Origin: an uncultured Pelagibacteraceae bacterium
GTDB lineage: Bacteria; Pseudomonadota; Alphaproteobacteria; Pelagibacterales; Pelagibacteraceae
DNA: 64,000 nucleotides
Direction: 5' to 3'
Assembly: GCA_902606835.1 (NCBI GenBank)
Contig: CACLHW010000002.1
Coordinates: forward strand, 1-64,000
Positions within the stretch are counted from its first letter, which is position 1. The number at the start of each line of letters is the position of its first letter. The position numbers and the translations under genes were made by a program. Under the pieces are notes generated by a model, which did not search any database, was not told where the DNA came from, and saw only the letters and a program-made list of their open reading frames with translations. This document shows positions 51,230-61,584 of this stretch, in pieces.

Positions 51230-53776
51230 TTAATTCTCTAAATCTTTAATGCTTACAAATTTATGAGCTAAATCACTATTTTTTTTTTTAATTTCTTCAA
51301 AAAAATTCCATGCTAATACTAAAGCATAATCAGGTTTTGATTTTACTTTATCTTTTGAAACAATAGGAATTTTCATACCAGGTAAATATTTTCCATGTTT
51401 TAAACTATTATCTTCAACTATACATCCTATTTCATTTGATATTCCAAAAAAGTTTAAAGCCGTTGTTGCTTTAGCTGGTGAACCGTAACCAATTATTTTA
51501 TTTTTATTTTTTTTAAGTTCCATAATATTTTTTCTAATATTATCTCTAATTTTGTATACTTTTTTAGCAAAATCTTGGTAAGTTTTAAATTTTTTAATTC
51601 CAAATTTTTCTTCTTCATTAATTAATTCTTTAACACTTTTTTCAATTTTAACTTTTTTATCTCTTTTAATATAAACGCGTATTGATCCTCCGTGTGTATT
51701 TATTCTTTCTGCTCTATAAATTTTAGCTTCAAATTGATTAAAAAAATTAATTAAAGAAGTTAATGACCAATAATTATAATGTTCGTGATATATATTATCA
51801 AAAGTTAAATCTTTTAATGTGTTTAACAAGTATTGAACTTCTATAATTATTGTTCCATTTTTGCTTAATAGTTTAAACATACATTCTGCCATTTCTTTTA
51901 GTTTATCAGAATGAGCAAAAACGTTTGATGCTAAAATTAAATTAGAATTTTTTTTAATTTTACTCAAACTTTTTTTATTTAAAAAACCATTGAATGTTTT
52001 GATTTTATTTTTATTAGCTAATTTTGCCAAATTTTTAGCTGGTTCTATTCCAAGTATTTTTTTAAATCCTAAATCTTTGAACGGTTTTAAGGCTACGCCA
52101 TCATTACTTCCTACATCAATTATATAAGAGTTATTTTTATTCAATTTAAATTCTTTAATATATTTTTTGGCTGCATTTATAAAATGTTCTCTAAATGATT
52201 TAGATGTTGAAGATGTATATAAATAGTTTGAAAACATTTTTTTAGGATTAACGGAAACAGATAATTGACAATTATGACATTTGTTACAATAATTTACTTC
52301 TAAAGGATATAATTCACATTTCTCATCTTTTTTATTTAACAAATTATTTGCTAAAGGTTGATATCCTAAAGAAATTGCTCTTTGAAGTTTTGTATTTCCG
52401 CATGATCTACATTCAAACTTGTAGCAACTTAATAATAAATCTTTTTCTTCGTCTTCTACCAATACATGTCTTACAGTATGTGTTACACCATAATTTTCAT
52501 GCTCTCTTTCTCCTCTTACTAAATTTAAAAAAACTGTGTCTTTAGAAAAAACCATAGCATGCGCTGTATTTGGTTTAGTTACTATCAGTTGACCTTCATC
52601 AACTACATGTGTGACTTTTGGTGAATTTTTATTTAATAAGTCTTGATACACACTTATAAATTGACCTTTGGTTACAATACATTTTTGTTCTTGTATTGGA
52701 TGATAATGGTTAGCACGAGTTGTACCTTTTTTAGAATCTATTAGTCCTATTAAATTTACTGGTTCAGGTAATTCGTGATTACTAATTTTACCTCTTTTAT
52801 CTATAAATTCTTTCTCGCCATCTCTAACATGTTCTAAATCTCTTGTTATGTTTAGTTTAGACCATTTAAAAACCATTTCTTTAATACTCTCATCTAAATT
52901 GTACAAAAATTTAAAACCTGTTTTTAAAACCTTTTTATTTGATAAAGAAAATCCTAAATTGGGAACTTCATCATTAGTTTCTTTTAAAAGAATTTTTGGA
53001 TTATGTTTTTTACAAATTTCAGCAACTTCTTTTACTGTTACGGTATCTTTGGTTAAATTAAATATCTCTGAAGAAATATCGTTTCTTTCTTCCATATATT
53101 TAAAACATCTTGCTACATCTACAAGAGGTACTAGACTTTTTATTTGCCTGCCTCCCGCAAAAAGTTTTAAAGTTCCATTTTGAGAAGTGATTTTTGAAAA
53201 AAGATTCGGCATTATATCAATACGCGCTGTATCAGTAGAGTATCCATAAACTGAACCTAATCTCAAAATTATATAATTCTTTCCCGAATTTTTTAATTGT
53301 TTTTCATTATTTGCTTTTGAACTTGAATAGGAAAGTATTGGCTTTGTGTCTTCTCCTTCAAGGATATCATTTTTGATATTTTCTATTCCCTCATAAACCA
53401 CATGCGTTGAGGGGAAAATTATTTTACATTTATCACTTACAGCATCTATTATATTTTGCGTACCTTCTTCAGCTACCAGTCTGATTTTCTCATCCTTGTG
53501 ATCGCTACTCTCACTTTTAACTCTAGGTACATCGGTTATTCCAGCAAGATGATGAACAACATCTGCATCTTTACAATATTTGTTAACCAGATTTTTATTT
53601 AATATATCTACATTAACAAAATCGATATTCCAATTTCTTAATTGATTAACTCTTTCAGATATAAATCTATTATCTATTACTAAAATTTGATTATTCCAGC
53701 TTACTCCTGAATATATCTTACAAAGTTCTGTCCCTATATAGCCCAGGCCACCAGTTATAACGATCTTTTTACGCAT
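51230..53776 (-). CDS. Trifunctional fusion: NAD-dependent epimerase/dehydratase (aa ~1-305) + cupin/WxcM-like domain (aa ~312-440) + NovU/TylCIII-type C-methyltransferase with Zn-binding N-domain (aa ~453-848)
   Basis: GGLGYIGTELC Rossmann and YSSSK SDR motifs; NHYHPIQEQKCIVTKGQF cupin His motif; CRSCGNTKL...CNKCHNCQ zinc-binding domain, VGSNDGVALKPF SAM motif, GYGSPAKATTALNFFGI C-terminal methyltransferase domain. Confidence 0.85.
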   Translation of the reverse strand: MRKKIVITGGLGYIGTELCKIYSGVSWNNQILVIDNRFISERVNQLRNWNIDFVNVDILNKNLVNKYCKDADVVHHLAGITDVPRVKSESSDHKDEKIRLVAEEGTQNIIDAVSDKCKIIFPSTHVVYEGIENIKNDILEGEDTKPILSYSSSKANNEKQLKNSGKNYIILRLGSVYGYSTDTARIDIMPNLFSKITSQNGTLKLFAGGRQIKSLVPLVDVARCFKYMEERNDISSEIFNLTKDTVTVKEVAEICKKHNPKILLKETNDEVPNLGFSLSNKKVLKTGFKFLYNLDESIKEMVFKWSKLNITRDLEHVRDGEKEFIDKRGKISNHELPEPVNLIGLIDSKKGTTRANHYHPIQEQKCIVTKGQFISVYQDLLNKNSPKVTHVVDEGQLIVTKPNTAHAMVFSKDTVFLNLVRGEREHENYGVTHTVRHVLVEDEEKDLLLSCYKFECRSCGNTKLQRAISLGYQPLANNLLNKKDEKCELYPLEVNYCNKCHNCQLSVSVNPKKMFSNYLYTSSTSKSFREHFINAAKKYIKEFKLNKNNSYIIDVGSNDGVALKPFKDLGFKKILGIEPAKNLAKLANKNKIKTFNGFLNKKSLSKIKKNSNLILASNVFAHSDKLKEMAECMFKLLSKNGTIIIEVQYLLNTLKDLTFDNIYHEHYNYWSLTSLINFFNQFEAKIYRAERINTHGGSIRVYIKRDKKVKIEKSVKELINEEEKFGIKKFKTYQDFAKKVYKIRDNIRKNIMELKKNKNKIIGYGSPAKATTALNFFGISNEIGCIVEDNSLKHGKYLPGMKIPIVSKDKVKSKPDYALVLAWNFFEEIKKKNSDLAHKFVSIKDLEN

Positions 53777-53864
53777 AATTATTATTGTTCTTTATTAAAA
53801 TTAGATCTTTATGTTATTAGTATGGCAAAGGCTTATATTATATAAATTTAAATTTCAATTATAT

Positions 53865-54761
53865 ATGAAAATCTACGATTGTTTTCAGTTTTTTGATGAA
53901 GAGATGCTTTTAGATCTCAGATTAAACGTAATGAACAAATATATTAGCAAGTTTGTGATTACTGAAGCTACCTATATGCATAATGGAAAACCTAAAAAAC
54001 TTAATTTTGATATTAAAAAATATTCAAAATTTAAAGATAAAATTATTTATATTGTTGTTGACAAGCAGCCTCCCGATCTTTTCGAAATTTACGAAAGTGA
54101 TAAAAATAAAGATGATTTAAGAGGTCAAAAATTAGTTTTAAATGGTTATAAAAGAGATAATTATCAGAGACAGATGGCTGCAAGTTTTTTAAAAGATGCC
54201 GAGCCAGAAGATTGGATAATAATAAACGATATTGATGAAATACCTAACCTAGAAAATATTAACTTTAAAAATGCAGAAAATAAAATTGTTATTTTTAAAC
54301 AGCAGATGTTTTATTATAAATTTAATTTACTTTATCCGGAAATTAATTGGTATGGTTCTAAAGCCTGTAAAAAAAAGGAATTTATTTCACCTCAATGGTT
54401 AAGAGATTTAAAACATAAAAAATATCCTTTTTGGCGATTAGACACGCTCTTTTCAAAGAAAAAATATAATAATATTATCCATATAAATAGTGGTGGATGG
54501 CATTTTACAAATATTAAATCTGCTGAGGATATTGAAAAAAAACTGTTAAATTATACACATCATTACGAATTTGAGCAAAGTGGCTTAAATATAAAAGATT
54601 TAAAAAAAAAAATTACAGAGAAAAAAATTATATATGATCACGGAGTAGATCAAAAAAGACCTAAATGGAAATCTGAAAAAACTTTAACTAAGATAGATTT
54701 AAAAAATATGCCTACTTATCTGAGGGAAAATTATAAAAAATACTCTAATTGGTTAGAGTAG
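53865..54761 (+). CDS. GT17-like glycosyltransferase (beta-1,4-N-acetylglucosaminyltransferase family fold)
   Basis: MKIYDCFQFFDEEMLLDLRLNVMNKYISKFVITEATYMHNGKPKKLNF; NDIDEIPN DxD-like motif; INSGGWHFTNI; start re-set to the internal ATG at 53865. Confidence 0.82.
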   Translation: MKIYDCFQFFDEEMLLDLRLNVMNKYISKFVITEATYMHNGKPKKLNFDIKKYSKFKDKIIYIVVDKQPPDLFEIYESDKNKDDLRGQKLVLNGYKRDNYQRQMAASFLKDAEPEDWIIINDIDEIPNLENINFKNAENKIVIFKQQMFYYKFNLLYPEINWYGSKACKKKEFISPQWLRDLKHKKYPFWRLDTLFSKKKYNNIIHINSGGWHFTNIKSAEDIEKKLLNYTHHYEFEQSGLNIKDLKKKITEKKIIYDHGVDQKRPKWKSEKTLTKIDLKNMPTYLRENYKKYSNWLE

Positions 54762-57138
54762 ATGTTTTTTCATCACTTTTAGACTTTGTTAAATTTTCAA
54801 CCTCGATCCATTCAACTGGCTTTAAATCTTTGGTAAGTGCCATTTTTAAAACTTCATCAACAGTTTTAACAGTAACAATTTCTATATTATCTAAAATATT
54901 TTTTGGTATCTCTACCAAATCTTTTTTATTTTCTTCGGGAATTATAACTTTCGATATTCTTGCTCTATGAGCTGCCAAAAGTTTTTCTTTTAGACCGCCT
55001 ATTTGTAAGACATGTCCTCTTAATGTAACTTCCCCTGTCATAGCAATATTTTTATCAACGGGTATACCAGTTATTGATGATACTATTGATGTAACCATAG
55101 CTATACCAGCAGAAGGGCCATCTTTCGGCGTTGCTCCTTCAGGTACATGAATATGAAAATCCTTTTTTTCAAAAACTGGAGGTATGATTCCAAATTCTAA
55201 AGATTTTGATCTAACATATGATTTAGCAGCTTTAACTGATTCTTGCATAACATCTCCTAACTTACCTGTAATTTGCATTTTTCCTTTTCCAGGCATCATT
55301 GCAGACTCTATCTTTAAGATTTCTCCCCCATATTCAGTCCATGCAAGACCAGTAACAATACCAACTTTATTTTCAGATTCTATTTCACCATATTTAAATT
55401 TTTGCACTCCTAAAAAATCAGGTAAATTTTTTGTACTAATTTTTTTATTAGTATTCGCATCAACTAAAATATTTTTTACAGTTTTCCTTGCAAGTTTTGA
55501 AATTTCTCTTTCTAAATTTCTCACCCCTGATTCCTTGGTATAACTTCTTATAACATCTTTAAGGATTTCTTGATCTAAAGATAATTCTTTATCTTTAAGT
55601 CCATTTTCTTTAATTTGTTTTGGTATAAGATAATTAGTAGCTATATTAATTTTTTCATCTTCAGTATATCCAGGAATTCTAATTACTTCTAATCTATCTA
55701 ATAATGGTGGTAAAATATTAAGTGTGTTTGCTGTTGTTACAAACATTACGTCAGATAAATCATAGTCTACTTCTAAATAATGATCATTAAAGTTTACATT
55801 CTGCTCTGGATCTAAAGCTTCTAATAATGCTGAAGAAGGATCTCCTCTGTAGTCAGAACCAACTTTATCTATTTCATCAAGTAAAAAAAGAGGATTTTTT
55901 GTTCCAGCTTTTTTCATCTGCTGAATAATTTTACCTGGTAGAGATCCTATATAGGTTCTTCTATGACCTCTTATTTCTGCTTCATCTCTTATCCCACCCA
56001 AAGACATACGAACAAATTTTCTACCTGTAGATCTTGCAATGGATTTTCCTAAAGAAGTTTTTCCAACGCCAGGAGGGCCTACTAGACATAGTATTGCACC
56101 TTTAATCTTTCCTACTCTTTTTTGAACGGCTAAATACTCAAGTATTCTTTCTTTTACTTTATCTAAACCATAATGGTCTTCATCTAAAATTTTCTTAGCA
56201 TCATTAATATCAACGCTGTCCAATTTTTTTGATTTATTGTACCAAGGAAGCTCTATCATCCAATCGAGATAATTTCTAACAACAGTAGCCTCTGCGGACA
56301 TTGCGCTCATTGTTTTTAATTTTTTTAATTCAGAGAAACATTTTTTTGAAGCTTCCTTTGTCATTTTTGCTTTAATAATTGCTTTTTGAAGATTGGCTAT
56401 TTCATCTTTTCCATCCTCTATTTCTCCCAATTCTTTTTGTATAGCCTTCATTTGTTCATTTAAATAATATTCTCTTTGTGTTTTTTCCATTTGATTCTTT
56501 ACTCTTCCTCTTATTCTTTTCTCAACACCAATAACATTTATTTCGTTATTTATATGATCCATTAATTTTTCTAATCTTTCCTTTAAATCAAATGTCTCCA
56601 GCAATTTTTGCTTTTCTGGAATTGATATATTTAATTGACCCGAAATATGGTCTGCTATTGTAGTAGGATCCCTTTTTTCTTTTAAACTAGTTAATAATTC
56701 AGATGAAATTTTTTTATTTAAATTAGTTAATTTTTCTAATTTTCTTACCATTGCTATTGAAAAAGAAAGTAAATCAGCTTTAGGATCTATTTTATCCTTG
56801 ATCACCTCTGTCGAAGTTCTTAAAAATTCTTTTTCATTATTACATTCTAAAATTTTTACCCTATCTATACCTTCAACTAAAACTTTTACGGTTCCGTCGG
56901 GTAATTTTAATAGTTGTAATATTTTGCTTTCACATCCAAAAGAATAAAGATTTTCTTCGTTGGGGTCGTCTATTTCTGCATTTTTTTGAGTAACTAAAAT
57001 TATCTTTTTATTAGTTTTCATTACCTCGTTTAATGCTTTTATTGATTTTTCACGGCCAACAAACAAAGGTACTATCATTGCTGGAAAAACAACTATATCC
57101 CTTAAGGGCAAACATGGAAAAAACTCAGTTTTTGTCAT
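54745..57138 (-). CDS. lon: ATP-dependent Lon protease
   Basis: CLPLRDIVVFPAMIVPLFVGR, GPPGVGKTSLGKSIA, PEGATPKDGPSAGIAM (catalytic Ser). Confidence 0.97.
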   Translation of the reverse strand: MTKTEFFPCLPLRDIVVFPAMIVPLFVGREKSIKALNEVMKTNKKIILVTQKNAEIDDPNEENLYSFGCESKILQLLKLPDGTVKVLVEGIDRVKILECNNEKEFLRTSTEVIKDKIDPKADLLSFSIAMVRKLEKLTNLNKKISSELLTSLKEKRDPTTIADHISGQLNISIPEKQKLLETFDLKERLEKLMDHINNEINVIGVEKRIRGRVKNQMEKTQREYYLNEQMKAIQKELGEIEDGKDEIANLQKAIIKAKMTKEASKKCFSELKKLKTMSAMSAEATVVRNYLDWMIELPWYNKSKKLDSVDINDAKKILDEDHYGLDKVKERILEYLAVQKRVGKIKGAILCLVGPPGVGKTSLGKSIARSTGRKFVRMSLGGIRDEAEIRGHRRTYIGSLPGKIIQQMKKAGTKNPLFLLDEIDKVGSDYRGDPSSALLEALDPEQNVNFNDHYLEVDYDLSDVMFVTTANTLNILPPLLDRLEVIRIPGYTEDEKINIATNYLIPKQIKENGLKDKELSLDQEILKDVIRSYTKESGVRNLEREISKLARKTVKNILVDANTNKKISTKNLPDFLGVQKFKYGEIESENKVGIVTGLAWTEYGGEILKIESAMMPGKGKMQITGKLGDVMQESVKAAKSYVRSKSLEFGIIPPVFEKKDFHIHVPEGATPKDGPSAGIAMVTSIVSSITGIPVDKNIAMTGEVTLRGHVLQIGGLKEKLLAAHRARISKVIIPEENKKDLVEIPKNILDNIEIVTVKTVDEVLKMALTKDLKPVEWIEVENLTKSKSDEKTSTLTN

Positions 57139-57181
57139 AAAGCAGTATATGGGTATTATTAGAAATATATCAAGAAATATT

Positions 57182-58435
57182 TTAGGCTGCGGTAATTTTT
57201 TTGTTCTTGGTATGAGTAATTATAGGCTCAATGTTATTTTTAACAACAGATGCATTTATAATAACTTCATTTACATCTTCTAATGCTGGAAGCTTAAACA
57301 TGGTTTTTAACAACAACGACTCAATGATCGATCTTAGACCTCTTGCACCAGTCTTTTTGGTTATTGCTTTTTTTGCAATTTCTAAAATTGCTTCATCTTT
57401 AAAGATTAATTTAACATTCTCAAATTCAAAAAGTCTTTTGTATTGTTTTATAAGAGAATTTTTTGGTTCTTTCAAAATTTTTACTAAAGAATTTTCATCA
57501 AGCTCATTAAGTGTAGCTAAAATTGGCATTCTACCAACAAATTCTGGTATTAACCCATATTTAATTAAATCTTCAGGTTCCAAATTTTTAAGCAACTCTC
57601 CTGATTGTTGATCTTGAAAATGTTTCACTTTAGCTCCAAATCCAATTGATGTTTCTGAACCTCTTTTTGCAATAACTTTATCTAGTCCTGCAAAAGCTCC
57701 TCCACAAATAAATAAAATATTTGTTGTATCCACTTGTAAAAATTCTTGTTGCGGATGTTTTCTTCCACCTTGAGGAGGAACGCTTGCTATAGTTCCTTCC
57801 ATTATTTTTAATAAAGCTTGTTGTACACCTTCACCTGACACATCTCTGGTAATGGATGGATTTTCTGATTTTCTACTTATTTTATCAACTTCATCTATAT
57901 AAACTATTCCACGTTGTGCTTTCTCCACATTATAATCTGCGGCCTGTAGTAATTTTAAAATTATATTTTCAACATCTTCACCAACATATCCAGCCTCGGT
58001 TAATGTTGTAGCATCAGCCATTGTAAATGGAACATCTATAATTCTAGCTAATGTTTGAGCTAACAACGTTTTTCCACACCCAGTAGGTCCTACTAAAAGA
58101 ATATTTGATTTTGATAATTCCACATCTTTATTACTCTTAGTCTCATAATTTAATCTTTTATAATGATTGTGTACGGCTACTGACAAAACTTCTTTTGCAT
58201 AAGTTTGTCCAATTACATAGTCGTCTAACACCTTACAAATTTCTTGTGGGGTAGGAACTCCTTCCTGATTGTTTGTAAATGAATCTTTATTTTCTTCTTT
58301 AATTATATCCATGCAAAGTTCTACGCATTCATCACAAATGAATACTGTAGGGCCTGCTATCAATTTTCTTACTTCGTGCTGACTTTTTCCGCAAAAAGAG
58401 CAATACAATATATTTTTTTTATTTTTTTCAGACAT
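57182..58435 (-). CDS. clpX: ATP-dependent Clp protease ATP-binding subunit ClpX
   Basis: C4 zinc finger [11 protein letters not shown]...[33 protein letters not shown]. Confidence 0.97.
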   Translation of the reverse strand: MSEKNKKNILYCSFCGKSQHEVRKLIAGPTVFICDECVELCMDIIKEENKDSFTNNQEGVPTPQEICKVLDDYVIGQTYAKEVLSVAVHNHYKRLNYETKSNKDVELSKSNILLVGPTGCGKTLLAQTLARIIDVPFTMADATTLTEAGYVGEDVENIILKLLQAADYNVEKAQRGIVYIDEVDKISRKSENPSITRDVSGEGVQQALLKIMEGTIASVPPQGGRKHPQQEFLQVDTTNILFICGGAFAGLDKVIAKRGSETSIGFGAKVKHFQDQQSGELLKNLEPEDLIKYGLIPEFVGRMPILATLNELDENSLVKILKEPKNSLIKQYKRLFEFENVKLIFKDEAILEIAKKAITKKTGARGLRSIIESLLLKTMFKLPALEDVNEVIINASVVKNNIEPIITHTKNKKITAA

Positions 58436-58523
58436 AATTTGTTAAACGAATCAGTTGAATCAAAATTAAACTAATATCTAAAGTTATCAAGTTTAAGTTA
58501 TTATTATTACTAAATCTTGTGTA

Positions 58524-59135
58524 TCAAGTTCTTTTTTCCACAACTTCGTCGATTAAACCAAAATCTTTTGCTTCTGATGGTGTCATAAAATTATCCCTCT
58601 CCAGAGCCTTTTTAATTTCTGACTCATTTTTTTTTGTGTGTTTAGAATAAATTTTATTTAATCTATCTTTCAGTGCTAATATCTCTTTTGCATGTATTTC
58701 AATATCAGTTGCTTGCCCTTGGTAGCCGGCTGATGGTTGATGAACCATAATTCTTGAATTAGGTAATGAAAATCTTTTGCCCTTTTCGCCAGCAGCTAAT
58801 AAAAAAGATCCCATAGATGATGCTTGCCCAATACATAATGTAGAAACTGGTGGTTTAATATATTGCATAGTATCATAAATACCCAAACCAGAAGTTACTA
58901 ACCCGCCAGGACTATTTATATAAAAAGATATTTCTTTTTTTGGGTTTTCTGATTCAAGAAATAATAATTGTGCAGTTACTAAAGTAGAAACATTGTCATT
59001 TACTGGACCTACCAAAAAAATTATACGTTCTTTTAATAATCTAGAGTATATGTCATAGGCTCTCTCTCCCCTATTTGATTGTTCAACAACCATTGGGATT
59101 AAGTTATTCATATGTTCTTCAATTTTATCATTCAT
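58524..59135 (-). CDS. clpP: ATP-dependent Clp protease proteolytic subunit
   Basis: [34 protein letters not shown]. Confidence 0.97.
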   Translation of the reverse strand: MNDKIEEHMNNLIPMVVEQSNRGERAYDIYSRLLKERIIFLVGPVNDNVSTLVTAQLLFLESENPKKEISFYINSPGGLVTSGLGIYDTMQYIKPPVSTLCIGQASSMGSFLLAAGEKGKRFSLPNSRIMVHQPSAGYQGQATDIEIHAKEILALKDRLNKIYSKHTKKNESEIKKALERDNFMTPSEAKDFGLIDEVVEKRT

Positions 59136-59170
59136 AACGAATCAGCAAATTGAAGTTATACAACTAATGG

Positions 59171-60550
59171 TTACTTTTTTCTAATTTTTTTCGTTTTTTT
59201 AGGAGATTTAACTGTTTTTTTTGGTTTTTTAGACTCTTCCTCTTTAAAGTGATCATGTGCTTTATGATGATCTTCCATTAATTTTTCAGCTTCTTGGATT
59301 GAGATGATTTTCTTAGTTTTTTTCGATTTTTCTTTTATTAAATTAATAATTTTTTCTTCATATATAGATCCTCTTAAACTTGCAGCCGCAGAAGGATTTT
59401 TTTGATAGTACTCTAAAACTTGCTTTTGTTGGCCTGGCATAGACTGTATTTGTTTTTGTATTTCATTTTTAATTTCTTGCTCCTCAACCTTTAAATTATT
59501 TTTCTCTCCAAGCTCATTTAAAATAAGACCTAATTTTATTCTTTTTTTTGCGATTTTTTCACTTTCTTTTTTATTTTTTTCTATATCTTCGCTTTTTAAT
59601 CCTTGTGTAATTAATGATAATTCTTGCTGAACTAGATTATCTGGTAAATCAATTGAGTGCAGTTGTTCAATTTGATTTAGAACGTTTTCTTTTGATAAAG
59701 AATCTAAATTCATTTTATATTGACTCTGAATTTGTTTAGATATTAATAATTTTAAATCTTTTAAATCTTTGGCACCAAGATTTTTAGCAAATTGATCATC
59801 TACTTTAATAGGTTCAGGTTTTTTTACATTTAAAATTTTACATTTAAAAATTGCTTTTTTGTTTGCAAATTCTTTTTTAGGATAATTTTCGGGCAAGGTA
59901 ACAGTTACATGTTTTTCTTGGTTTTTCTTTATATTTAATAATTGATCATCAAAACCTTTTATAAATAAATCTTTTCCTAAAATAATTTGTGTATTTTTTC
60001 CTTCTCCTCCATCAAATTTTTTATTTTCAATAGTTGCACTATAATCAAAAGCTACCATATCTCCCTTTTTTGAAAACTCAGTTTCATTTTTATCTTTAAA
60101 ATTATTTTGATTTTTAGCTATATTATCTATTCTTTTTTTAATTTCATCTTCTTGAACTTCGATTTCATAGTCTGTGTATTTAATATTATCTAAAGATTTA
60201 AGTTTAACAGAAGGAAGCTCATCAATTTCTAAAGTATAATTTAAATCTTTACCTTCGCCATATGATTTAAGATCAAGTTTTGGTTGCCCTGCTGCTTTAA
60301 TTTTTTTTTCTTCTAAAGCTTTTGTTGAAGTTTCTTTTAAAATTTTTTCCAAAACTTCGCCGTAAATTGCTTTACCAAATTGTCTTTTCAAGACATCTAC
60401 GGGTACTTTTCCAGGTCTAAAACCTTTAATATTTACTGTTTTACTCAACTCATTTAATCTTTCACTAAGTTCTTTTTCTATAGTTTTTTTATCTACAAAA
60501 ACTTTAAGATTAGTTTTTAATCCTTTTTTGGAATCGACAGTTACTTTCAT
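59171..60550 (-). CDS. tig: Trigger factor
   Basis: NIKGFRPGKVPVDVLKRQFGKAIYGEVLE; FKBP-like middle domain; upstream of clpP; Lys-rich C-terminal tail. Confidence 0.95.
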   Translation of the reverse strand: MKVTVDSKKGLKTNLKVFVDKKTIEKELSERLNELSKTVNIKGFRPGKVPVDVLKRQFGKAIYGEVLEKILKETSTKALEEKKIKAAGQPKLDLKSYGEGKDLNYTLEIDELPSVKLKSLDNIKYTDYEIEVQEDEIKKRIDNIAKNQNNFKDKNETEFSKKGDMVAFDYSATIENKKFDGGEGKNTQIILGKDLFIKGFDDQLLNIKKNQEKHVTVTLPENYPKKEFANKKAIFKCKILNVKKPEPIKVDDQFAKNLGAKDLKDLKLLISKQIQSQYKMNLDSLSKENVLNQIEQLHSIDLPDNLVQQELSLITQGLKSEDIEKNKKESEKIAKKRIKLGLILNELGEKNNLKVEEQEIKNEIQKQIQSMPGQQKQVLEYYQKNPSAAASLRGSIYEEKIINLIKEKSKKTKKIISIQEAEKLMEDHHKAHDHFKEEESKKPKKTVKSPKKTKKIRKK

Positions 60551-60560
60551 ATATATAACT

Positions 60561-60645
60561 TGGTGGGCAAGAAGAGACTCGAACTCTTAAACCTTTCGGT
60601 ACTAGTTCCTAAGACTAGCGCGTATACCAATTCCGCCACTTGCCC
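60561..60645 (-). tRNA. tRNA-Leu (anticodon TAG)
   Basis: Reverse complement GGGCAAGTGGCGGAATTGGTATACGCGCTAGTCTTAGGAACTAGTACCGAAAGGTTTAAGAGTTCGAGTCTCTTCTTGCCCACCA; class II variable arm, encoded CCA. Confidence 0.96.
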
Positions 60646-60696
60646 GCGATCAATCTATTATCAAATTAAAATATAATATCAAATGCAATTTAGATA

Positions 60697-61584
60697 TTAC
60701 ACAAGTTTTATTTTAGTTCCTTTTTTTACAAAATAAATTCCAATTATAACAGTAATCAATGCGATAATTACCTTTGATGTTATTACTTCATTTAAAATTA
60801 AAAAACCTAAAATTACTCCAAATATCGGTATTAAATATGCGACTTGAGCTTGAAAGACTAATCCGTTGTGTTTTAAAATATAAAACCTTAATAACCATGC
60901 TGCGCCTGTTGAAAAAATACCTAAATAAATTAAAGAAAGTGTTGAATCTAATCTGGGATCTAAATTCCAAGGTTTTTCTAAAAATAAGGAAATTGGCATT
61001 AAAACAATTGTTCCCCATATTAAAATTGAGGCGGTAACATTTTCATTTTCTTTATTACTTATTTTTAAAGTAAGCAAACCACCTATTACGTAAAAACAAG
61101 ATCCTATAAAAATTGAAAAAACAGAAAAAATATTATTTTCATTAATTAAAATGTTATCAGAAAATAAAAAAACAATCCCAGAGAATCCAACTAATAATCC
61201 GATGGACTTTGTTATATTAATTTTTTCATTTTTAGTAAAAAAATGAGCCAGAGCAGAAGCTGTTAGAGGTGTACTTGCCATTAATATAGCTGCTAAGTTG
61301 CTTTGTACCTTTTGCACACCGTAAGCAATTAAAAAAAAAGGTATAACTAAATTTATTATTCCAATAGCTGCAAACCAATACCAATCTTTTGAAAAGGCCT
61401 CTATTTTAATTTTTTTAAAATAACATAATAAGATAACTGGAATTGCTCCTAAAAAAATTCTTAAAAATGCAATAGTAAGTGGACCATATGAATATGTTGC
61501 TATTTTAATATTAAAAAAAGCTGAAGCCCAAATTAATGCTAAAACAGTGAGTAAAAAATAATCAAAAGATCTTGTTTCTCTCAT
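60697..61584 (-). CDS. EamA/DMT-family membrane transporter
   Basis: About 10 TM helices in two EamA repeats; ALIWASAFFNIKIA; NLAAILMASTPLTASALAHFF. Confidence 0.88.
   Translation of the reverse strand: MRETRSFDYFLLTVLALIWASAFFNIKIATYSYGPLTIAFLRIFLGAIPVILLCYFKKIKIEAFSKDWYWFAAIGIINLVIPFFLIAYGVQKVQSNLAAILMASTPLTASALAHFFTKNEKINITKSIGLLVGFSGIVFLFSDNILINENNIFSVFSIFIGSCFYVIGGLLTLKISNKENENVTASILIWGTIVLMPISLFLEKPWNLDPRLDSTLSLIYLGIFSTGAAWLLRFYILKHNGLVFQAQVAYLIPIFGVILGFLILNEVITSKVIIALITVIIGIYFVKKGTKIKLV

Noticed and set aside
53777-53864. AT-rich palindromic AAATTTAAATTT in the divergent intergenic region of the glycan cassette
   Set aside because: It likely contains promoters, but such short AT palindromes are expected by chance at this base composition.
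60774-61037. Leu-rich 87-aa plus ORF and an overlapping 76-aa minus ORF
   Set aside because: Alternate frames of the EamA transporter gene; low complexity.
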